Of a DNA stretch of 13,154 nt, positions 6,227 to 13,154 are shown piece after piece. Both the position numbers and the translations under genes were made by a program. The notes below the pieces were generated by a model. It searched no databases. It had not been told where the DNA came from and saw only the letters and a program-made list of their open reading frames with translations. Each line of letters starts with the position of its first letter. Within the stretch, counting starts at the first letter, position 1. The DNA is from Spirosoma sp. (GTDB lineage: Bacteria > Bacteroidota > Bacteroidia > Cytophagales > Spirosomataceae), in the NCBI GenBank assembly GCA_025351545.1, contig JANXVQ010000968.1, positions 1 through 13,154 of the forward strand, read 5' to 3'.

Positions 6227-8635
6227 TTAGAACGGATAGCCGACTGCGATGTTGAACACCAGGTTTTGTTTGCGCCAGGTAGTACTGCTAAAGTCTATTT
6301 CTTTCACAACCCACTCACTGCCATTGGTTTTGTAAGGCTTCCGTAAGGGTGTTGCCAGATCAAAGCGTACCAGGAAATAGGACAGGTCGATACGAATTCC
6401 AACGCCCGCGCCAACGGCTATCTGATTTATGAAATTTGAACTGAATTTTGCCTGGGCATCGGCTCCGAAAATATCGTTATTCGAGTACGTCCAGATGTTG
6501 CCCGCATCCACAAAAACAGCCCCTTCAATATACTGAGTGAACTTTGCCCGAAGTTCAGTATTCGCTTCGAGTTTGATATCACCACCACCATCCTGAAATA
6601 TTTGACCATTACGGATGGTGTCTCGGGCAAATAGGCCCGGCCCAATGGCACGTGGCCGGAAGGCCCGGATGCTGTTACTGCCACCGACAAAATACTGTTT
6701 TGTGAGCGGTAATTGAAGCCCTTTTGAGTTGCCATACGTAACCCCTAATCCAGCGAACAGGCGATTGGCCCACGTTACTTTCGGCGTTAGTTTTCTATAC
6801 AAACGGGCATCGGCATCAATTCGGAGAAACTGGGCAAACGGAACATTAATGATGATTTTATCGCCGTCGTCGTTCCGTTTACTAGTAAATAAATTAGCCA
6901 GATTACCCGCAATTTCTACGTTGGTTGCCAGTCGGAACGTAGTTGCCGATGCAGAGCGGAGCGATGTATTATAGTTGAATGAGTATAAGCTGCTGAGGAT
7001 CAGTTGCTGGGAGCGACTGACGGTGAGGTATTGTTGATAAATATACGGGTTTGTTATTAAGTTATTCAGCGCTGAATCAAGGAATGCCGTGCTGATGTTA
7101 GATGGCCGCACATACGTAATATTGAATGGTTGAAACGAATGCTCGACCTGCTGATTCTGCCGCCACGAATAACCAAATGTGGTCTGGAATGAATTAAGAT
7201 CATATAAACTGCCCCGAATAATCTTCTGAAAACTCAGCGTTACGTTCGTTTTGGGTAGGGCTTGCCGCTGGTCATAGCGGAATCGAAGGGGGCTAACCAG
7301 GCGTGGGAAACTCAGCAGGGCGTCGGCCCCAAGGCGGTAGTTTGTTACGCTCTGCTCGCCACTGCCTACCTGAAATTCAATCCCGGCTGTTGTATTAATG
7401 GTCAGCAGTTCAGCCCGTTTGATGGCATTTCTATTGCGCCAGCTAAGCGTTACCTGCGACCCGTTGAAGTTGTTTGAACGGGAGGTTCCATCCACTTCAA
7501 CCCGCACCGATTTCGCCGGATAAGGTGTCAGGTAATAATGCACATCGAGCACGGCAGAGTCCCCTTGCTGTTCGGGTTCAAAGCGGTTCCGGACAAATTT
7601 AAAAGCTCCCACATTAATAAACCGGGAGAGTGTTAAATCCTGTGCCCGGCTGCTGTAGCGTTTGCCCGTTTGCACGGTCACAATATCGCGAAAGAGTTTG
7701 GGATTAAATCGATGGGTAGAATCGACAATAGTAAACCGTTCATCGCTCTTATAAGCCTGTCCCAGACTCGTGTCGACCTGGGCAGTTGATAGATTGTAGT
7801 TCGGGTAAATAAATATATTCCGAATGCCATACGGAATACCGGCAGCTTCGGGCATTTCGGGCTTAATGGCAAAAATCAAATTGGTACGATGGTGAACCGA
7901 ATCGTTGTCGGCTAGAATAGCGATGTAGTCGGGCAGGAAATAATAATAACCGCGCTGCTTGAGTGCCTGACTGATTCGCTCGCGTTCTAACTTGATATTA
8001 TCGAAGAGATAGGGGTCGCCTTTTTTTATAATAGTGCTCTTACCTGCAACTTGTAATGCTTTGCGAATGGAAGTCGAATCGATTAGAAAGGCGATGGAGT
8101 CAATATGATAACGTGGCTGAACGTCAACTGTATATACTCCTCGCGCTTTGTAACCAGCTTCTTTCAATGCTCCCGTAACCGTTGAGCCAAAGTATCCTGT
8201 GTTTTGTAGAGTAGCCTTCCAGACCGGAATGTTGGATGAAATGGCTTTGGCACTCGCCAATACAGGTTCTTCGCCAAACTTCCGCCGGAACCAGGCCCGA
8301 AAACCATTCCTTTTGGGCTCTCCAAAGAGGTAATAAAGACCAACTTTATACGCATAACCAAACAGTTGTTTATTCGGTCTTGGCCGGGCCAGTGCGCCCA
8401 ATTGCTCCTTTATTTTCCCTTGCTCGTCTTTAGATACGGTCGAATCGGCCTTTATAACAATGTCTGTACCCGCATAAAGTCGTTCGTTTTTGGGCAGGTG
8501 TCTGGCAATATTACAGGCGTTGAACGAGAGAATAAGCAGCAGCGAAAACAGGCGTATTGCCCCAGACTGTAGTCCGGGAATAGGTATGTTTTTGGAAAAT
8601 ATAGCGGCAACAAAAATATATATACGAACAATCAT
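6227..8635 (-). CDS. tamL: TamL: BamA/TamA-family outer-membrane lipoprotein
   Basis: An 802-residue Omp85-superfamily protein. It begins with a hydrophobic signal (about 27-40) ending in FNAC, so Cys41 is the probable lipidated residue, followed by NIARHLPKNERLYAG, the usual start of mature TamL in Bacteroidota. Residues about 55-375 hold POTRA-type domains with motifs such as LKQRGYYYFLPDYI; from about 376 to the end is the 16-strand barrel. The loop-6 signature is VGGSNSIRAFRPRAIGPG (650-667), in which IRAF replaces the VRGF of BamA/TamA while keeping the key Arg657. The protein ends in VFNIAVGYPF, a canonical beta-signal with terminal Phe. It starts 2 nt after the tamB stop and must be co-translated with it. 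With TamB it forms the translocation and assembly module that helps insert outer-membrane proteins and may move lipids. The signal peptide is rather long, but no later ATG exists before the lipobox. Confidence 0.9.
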   Translation of the reverse strand: MIVRIYIFVAAIFSKNIPIPGLQSGAIRLFSLLLILSFNACNIARHLPKNERLYAGTDIVIKADSTVSKDEQGKIKEQLGALARPRPNKQLFGYAYKVGLYYLFGEPKRNGFRAWFRRKFGEEPVLASAKAISSNIPVWKATLQNTGYFGSTVTGALKEAGYKARGVYTVDVQPRYHIDSIAFLIDSTSIRKALQVAGKSTIIKKGDPYLFDNIKLERERISQALKQRGYYYFLPDYIAILADNDSVHHRTNLIFAIKPEMPEAAGIPYGIRNIFIYPNYNLSTAQVDTSLGQAYKSDERFTIVDSTHRFNPKLFRDIVTVQTGKRYSSRAQDLTLSRFINVGAFKFVRNRFEPEQQGDSAVLDVHYYLTPYPAKSVRVEVDGTSRSNNFNGSQVTLSWRNRNAIKRAELLTINTTAGIEFQVGSGEQSVTNYRLGADALLSFPRLVSPLRFRYDQRQALPKTNVTLSFQKIIRGSLYDLNSFQTTFGYSWRQNQQVEHSFQPFNITYVRPSNISTAFLDSALNNLITNPYIYQQYLTVSRSQQLILSSLYSFNYNTSLRSASATTFRLATNVEIAGNLANLFTSKRNDDGDKIIINVPFAQFLRIDADARLYRKLTPKVTWANRLFAGLGVTYGNSKGLQLPLTKQYFVGGSNSIRAFRPRAIGPGLFARDTIRNGQIFQDGGGDIKLEANTELRAKFTQYIEGAVFVDAGNIWTYSNNDIFGADAQAKFSSNFINQIAVGAGVGIRIDLSYFLVRFDLATPLRKPYKTNGSEWVVKEIDFSSTTWRKQNLVFNIAVGYPF

Positions 8636-8637
8636 AA

Positions 8638-11600
8638 TTAATTCACCGAAGGTCTTGCCGACCGACGCAGGATGTCGGCCAGCGTGTTATAATCTACCGT
8701 GATAACAAAGCCAACGCCCGTTTCAACAATATAACCATCCAGTACGGCCTGGTAATCGTTACGCCGGTAAGCCCGCAATACATAACGCCCGTCGCGACTG
8801 AGGTTATAGTTCAACGATACATTGTCAAATACTTCATTGGGATTGCGGGTAGCACTTCCGGCTGCATTTTCGAGTACGAAATTTCGACCAACGGCTACCG
8901 TAAGTCGGCCTGATAGAAAACTCTTCGAAAGCCCCACGTTCAGGTCTGTGCGTGCCCCATTGGTAGTGCCTCCGGTATTGGCGCTACCCGTTTGCGACAT
9001 CAAGTTGAAATCAACATCGAAGCCCTTCAAAATCCCTGATGCCAGACGGCCCAACTGTTCCGAAATGAGTTTACTAACACTGCTTCGGGCAACACCTTCT
9101 GCCTGTGTATCCAGGCCGCCGTTACTGGAGCCAGAGAAGAAATCTGACGTATTTTCGGGTAGGAACCGGTTCAGAATCAACAACGCAAATACTTGCTTGT
9201 TTATTTGTGACTGATCCTGGCGAAGAGTTTTGAGCTTGTTTTCGATGGTTGTCGCATATTCGCTCGATGCCCCGGAACTACCATCCTCAGCTTCGGGAAG
9301 GCGGATATCAAAATCCAGTTTTGGGGTGGCTAAATTATTGCCAATAGTTAAAGCTACATCAAATGGTAATTTACGATTGAGTGCTGCCGCATTGATGCTG
9401 GTGGTTTCGTTGCCAATAAGGTCGGCAGGGGAGGTTGACACCTGATAAATAGCCGTGATGTTAATATCTGCTTTAAGCGGGTCGCCGGTAAACTGAATGT
9501 ATCCCCCTTTCTGAATCTTAAACTGACGTTTCAGCACCTGATACGTCAGTGAGTATTCTCCTTCAGTCACGTCATATCGTCCCAGTACCGTTATTTCCCC
9601 AGCAGCATTTACGCCCACATTAAGCCGGGCATTACCTTTTGCCCGTAAGTAATCGCCGTTTAGTTCGTCCACTACAATGGTCAGTTCCGACTTTTCATCG
9701 GCCTCCAAATCGAGTGAAATATTGGCGTTACTAAGTTGATCAAAGGCTAGCCGGGGCGCCAGACTGTCGCGTTTGGGACGGTATAAATATTTTGTCAACG
9801 CCAGCGAATCGTTGTGATTGATAAATGTGACGATCTTACTCGATTCATTCACGTCTAACTGCTGGTCGGGCAGCACCACCGAAACTTTACTGCCATCTTC
9901 AAGCCGGATCGTTCCATTGACCGACGGACTGGTTCCGGCCCCTTTAATTCGCAAATCGGCTGTAACGGAAGCTTGTCCATACGCGTAGTCATTGTCTTTC
10001 CGGGCTGCGTTCAACACCTGAAAATGGTCGGCCCGAACACGCAGGTTATACGTCGCATTAGGCAGATTTCGTAATACAACCGTACCGTCCGTTGTCAGCG
10101 TACGGCCTTGATCGTCGCGCATTTTAAAGCCATCGAACCTGATCGTCTGATTCGCGAGCGCTAATTTTTCCTGATCAAGGTGATAAGTCGCATTGAGTTG
10201 TTTGATGTTGAAAGCGACTGAATCGAAGGAGACGATGCCATCCAGTTTCGGATTGTCGGCGGCTCCCACCATTGTAAATCCGCCAGTGAGATTACCTTTT
10301 GCCTGCCGCAATTCGCCAAAACTAAACGCTTCAATCGTTCGGGCGTCTAAGCGGTTCAGCTTTATTGCCAGATCGAATGCCTCCTTTGCATTATCAGGAT
10401 TGTAGAAGCCAGTAACAGTTGCATCGTTATACGGTCCTGAAAGAGCTGTGTTGACACTGATACGCCCCTCGGTCGTATTGTTAAAGCGGGCGGTGAGATT
10501 ACCAATTGGTTTGCTCATTACCCTAAGGCTATCTACATATACAGAACCTGTGAAAGCCAGTTTGCTATCACTACTCATGTAATCGCGTACAATCACCGTA
10601 CCGTTGAGCTGCCCGCTGGCGAGCGTGGTATCCTGATTAGCTAATCGAGCCATATTCGCCAGTTCAACAGCATGGGCTGTAACCCGAATAGGCGCGTTGC
10701 CATATTGTTCGGTACTGCTTATCTCAAGCGATTGTTGGCCGGTTTCAATGTGTAGTCGATTAATCAGTATGCCATCTTTACCATACTGCGCGAAACCGGA
10801 AGTATCGGTTTTCCATCGTTGATAATTGGTTAACAGACCTTTGGGGGCAAATTGAAACCGATAGCTGGAATCGACAATGCTTAATGTACCCGAAACGCTG
10901 TGCAAATCCTGATTAATGGAATCTTTGTTGACGACCGAAAACCGGAACCTATTATTGGCCGCTACACCGTTCAGATCGGTCTGGCGAATGTTGAGGCCAT
11001 TATATACTACGCCGTCGATGTGTCCATCAACTTTCAGTTGGTTATTCGCCCCCCGCATGGCCAGCGTACTGCCCTGCAAGGTAGTGGTATCATACACAAC
11101 CACACCGGTACGTAATGTAGCCGACAACGTAGTGTCGCGGGTGTTATCTAAATAGGCGTTTAACCGAACCGTATCCAATCGGGTCAGCGCCGGAATAAAG
11201 GCTTGAAACAGTGGATTTTGGTAGGCTTTTAGGCTCAGGGTAAAGGCATGCGGGGGCGGGATGCGTTTATAAGTAAAAGATGGTAATGCAATGTATTGGC
11301 TAATTTCGCCCGCAATAATATCGTATAATTGAGTATACTCAAACTGCCCGTTCAGGGTTAGTTTTGCCCCCGGAAGTTGGGCGACTACACTCTTCGTGGC
11401 TCCATTGGAAGCCAGTTGGGCATAGAGCGAATCGACCGGATAATTTTTGCCATTTAAGCTTAAAACAGCATCGCTTGCCGAAACGGTGCCAACCGGTCGG
11501 GCCGGATCGGTTGAGGCCATGTCGAGTATAATCCGTCCTTTCAGCGACAGGGGGTCTTTGTACAGCTTCAGTTGTTGTAGATTCAATTCGTTCACCACGG

Positions 11601-13154
11601 CCTGTCCCACGACGCTCGGAAAGTCACCTTTTAATCCAACTTTGGTATCTATCGTTAAGCTGGCATTCGGATCTTTAAGTGAACCCGTAAGGTCCAGATT
11701 ACCATTCGCCAGTTTGCCTTTTGCAGCAAGATTTTGGTAGCGGTATCCATTTAGATCGGCTGATTGCACTGCCAGATCAAAGTTGGTATTCAGTGTTTTA
11801 GGGTCAATGCCGCGTCCGTTAATAGTGGCCCGGCCGGTCAGTTTGCCAATAGTGCCCGTTTGTTTCAGCCATTTGCCGGCATCGAAATCATTCAGATTCA
11901 GCGTGCCTTTATACGTCTGGTTTTTTCCAGCCACAAAACCAGCCAGCCTGCCGTCGAAGGCAGCCGTACCCCAATCTGTATTTACCCTGGCATCTAAAAC
12001 GAGATTGTTTAGCTCACCTTTGAGTTTCCCTGTTAGTTGAATTTTGGGCGGTAGAGCAATGGATGACGGAATAGACCCTTTCGGCGCCAATTTATTTATA
12101 TCGGCCAGGCTGGTTGCAGCTTCTTTAACAGTCATATCCACACCAAAATGATTGAGGTCGGTTACATTTGTCAGGCGACCGCTGGCGCGTACCCTCGTGC
12201 CCGACAGCATATCTAACTCTACGCGAGGAAGGTTCAGCGCGGCCAGTGTGCCCGTAGCCTGAGCATTTGCTTTGAATATACCCCCACGATTTCCAGCAAA
12301 TGGGGGCGTGTCGGCCAGAAATGGAGCCAGCTGCAGCACATCGTCAACCGACAGCCGACTCTGACGCAAGTTTACCCGAACGCCCACACGCTTCGCAAAA
12401 CGCGGATTACTCAACTGCCCCAGTGAGTCGTAGCGCAACACCAATTGGTCGCGCAGGAGAGTAGTAGGCGTTTGAATGTAAAGTTTGGTGAGTGTGGTGG
12501 TGGTGTCGGTATACAAAAGATCGCCTTCAAGTTTCTGGAGAAGAAATCCGCTGGTAGCCCGGAACCGCCCGTTACGCAGTTGACCGCTAATACGTTGGCC
12601 GCGTTTGCCCAAATCCTGATAGACCAGAAATTTCCCGTCGATACCCAGATTCTGTAAATCGAGGTGACTGTAATCCAGACCCTTTTTTTGACGGGGCGCC
12701 GTTTCATCGTCGTAGCGAATGCGATTATTGGCGAAGTGAGCATTGGTAATGTTTGCCTGCCAGCCCGGTGCGGTGGTAACTGATGTTTTGGCTGGTTGAG
12801 TAACTGCGGCTTTCTTCGTCGGTTTGGTTAGTAAGGCTGCTACATCGGCATTGGCCAGATCGAGGGATTTAATGCCGATTTTTTCACCATTCAGGTAAAA
12901 ATAAGTTGATTCCATCGCCAGCCGTTCTGCATTTCCCTTCGTTCGGAAATTTGCCGTTTCAACCTGCACGTCCCACTTTGCCCGGTTAATCTGCCATTTG
13001 CCTAAAGCGAGATCAAGCGTATCTCCCGGTTTCGAAGGCACGCCGGGGGGCGTTGGTAAGCCTTCATACAATCGTGCATAAACGTCTAGCCCATTGATGG
13101 CTACGTCGGACAGATGATACCTGGATTTGGCGATGTCCGTTTCGCTGAACTTAG
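8638..13154 (-). CDS. tamB: TamB: translocation/assembly module protein (N-terminus beyond window)
   Basis: The frame is open from the right edge (last full codon at 13150-13152) to the TAA at 8640-8638, giving 1504 visible residues. A TTG at 13071 is internal because coding continues upstream (KFSETDIAKSRYHLSDVAI). The missing part should hold the inner-membrane anchor. The body is a long series of repetitive beta strands, typical of the AsmA-like/TamB bridge family, with motifs of the type LTGxLKDPNASLTI and VTGFYNPDNA. A Thr/Lys/Ala-rich linker lies near 12765-12840. The C-terminal TamB domain (about 8640-9700) has LDFDIRLPEAEDG, then ILNRFLPENTSDFF, and ends with barrel-like amphipathic strands (FDVDFNL, VGLSKSFLSGRLTVAVGRNF, YVLRAYRRNDY). 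TamB spans the periplasm and docks on the POTRA domains of TamL, encoded immediately downstream. No sign of frameshift. Confidence 0.92.
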   Translation of the reverse strand, partial: KFSETDIAKSRYHLSDVAINGLDVYARLYEGLPTPPGVPSKPGDTLDLALGKWQINRAKWDVQVETANFRTKGNAERLAMESTYFYLNGEKIGIKSLDLANADVAALLTKPTKKAAVTQPAKTSVTTAPGWQANITNAHFANNRIRYDDETAPRQKKGLDYSHLDLQNLGIDGKFLVYQDLGKRGQRISGQLRNGRFRATSGFLLQKLEGDLLYTDTTTTLTKLYIQTPTTLLRDQLVLRYDSLGQLSNPRFAKRVGVRVNLRQSRLSVDDVLQLAPFLADTPPFAGNRGGIFKANAQATGTLAALNLPRVELDMLSGTRVRASGRLTNVTDLNHFGVDMTVKEAATSLADINKLAPKGSIPSSIALPPKIQLTGKLKGELNNLVLDARVNTDWGTAAFDGRLAGFVAGKNQTYKGTLNLNDFDAGKWLKQTGTIGKLTGRATINGRGIDPKTLNTNFDLAVQSADLNGYRYQNLAAKGKLANGNLDLTGSLKDPNASLTIDTKVGLKGDFPSVVGQAVVNELNLQQLKLYKDPLSLKGRIILDMASTDPARPVGTVSASDAVLSLNGKNYPVDSLYAQLASNGATKSVVAQLPGAKLTLNGQFEYTQLYDIIAGEISQYIALPSFTYKRIPPPHAFTLSLKAYQNPLFQAFIPALTRLDTVRLNAYLDNTRDTTLSATLRTGVVVYDTTTLQGSTLAMRGANNQLKVDGHIDGVVYNGLNIRQTDLNGVAANNRFRFSVVNKDSINQDLHSVSGTLSIVDSSYRFQFAPKGLLTNYQRWKTDTSGFAQYGKDGILINRLHIETGQQSLEISSTEQYGNAPIRVTAHAVELANMARLANQDTTLASGQLNGTVIVRDYMSSDSKLAFTGSVYVDSLRVMSKPIGNLTARFNNTTEGRISVNTALSGPYNDATVTGFYNPDNAKEAFDLAIKLNRLDARTIEAFSFGELRQAKGNLTGGFTMVGAADNPKLDGIVSFDSVAFNIKQLNATYHLDQEKLALANQTIRFDGFKMRDDQGRTLTTDGTVVLRNLPNATYNLRVRADHFQVLNAARKDNDYAYGQASVTADLRIKGAGTSPSVNGTIRLEDGSKVSVVLPDQQLDVNESSKIVTFINHNDSLALTKYLYRPKRDSLAPRLAFDQLSNANISLDLEADEKSELTIVVDELNGDYLRAKGNARLNVGVNAAGEITVLGRYDVTEGEYSLTYQVLKRQFKIQKGGYIQFTGDPLKADINITAIYQVSTSPADLIGNETTSINAAALNRKLPFDVALTIGNNLATPKLDFDIRLPEAEDGSSGASSEYATTIENKLKTLRQDQSQINKQVFALLILNRFLPENTSDFFSGSSNGGLDTQAEGVARSSVSKLISEQLGRLASGILKGFDVDFNLMSQTGSANTGGTTNGARTDLNVGLSKSFLSGRLTVAVGRNFVLENAAGSATRNPNEVFDNVSLNYNLSRDGRYVLRAYRRNDYQAVLDGYIVETGVGFVITVDYNTLADILRRSARPSVN

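Noticed and set aside
8822..9214. Plus-strand 130-codon open frame antisense to tamB
   Set aside because: It lies wholly within the C-terminal TamB domain, resembles no family I know, and is explained by the low stop frequency opposite a real gene.
13069..13071. TTG at 13071 as the start of tamB
   Set aside because: The frame stays open to the window edge with coherent coding upstream, and the membrane anchor expected in TamB has not yet appeared, so the gene begins outside the window.

Overview
The window looks like chromosomal DNA from a member of the Bacteroidota, most likely the Cytophagales (a Spirosoma-like organism is my best guess, by inference only). The reasons are a TamA-like protein that is a lipoprotein (the TamL form) encoded directly after tamB, start codons without Shine-Dalgarno sequences, and the flavour of the Gfo/Idh/MocA oxidoreductase and BD-FAE-type esterase. 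I see no RNA genes, CRISPR array, phage genes or intact insertion sequence.

Layout. Positions 1-509 (+) hold the C-terminal part of a Gfo/Idh/MocA-family oxidoreductase, cut by the window edge. A secreted alpha/beta hydrolase follows at 586-1521 (+). The convergent gap 1522-1790 contains a cluster of palindromic repeats: two 52-bp tandem copies plus one inverted copy of the core. On the minus strand, 5068-1791 encodes an ABC transporter of the YbbA/YbbP type (ATPase, then large permease), with an imperfect inverted repeat lying across the gene junction. Divergent from it is a TesA-like SGNH lipoprotein esterase (5353-6069, +). This is the classical ybbP-ybbA / tesA divergent neighbourhood known from E. 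coli. A 160-bp, nearly full-length palindrome with 17-bp terminal inverted repeats and a TTA target duplication, resembling a MITE, sits in the shared intergenic region (5146-5305).

After tesA, a perfect 34-bp palindrome (6104-6137) probably ends transcription from both sides. The rest of the window is a minus-strand tamB-tamL pair. TamB (8638 to beyond the right edge) is a very long periplasm-spanning beta-rich protein. TamL (6227-8635) is a lipidated BamA/TamA-like outer-membrane barrel starting 2 nt after the tamB stop. Together they should form an envelope translocation/assembly module for outer-membrane protein insertion and/or lipid transport.

All protein-coding genes fall into known families, so I do not claim a new protein system. 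The less-explained material is non-coding: the MITE-like palindrome, the repeat cluster at 1557-1687, and the inverted repeat at the ybbA/ybbP junction.
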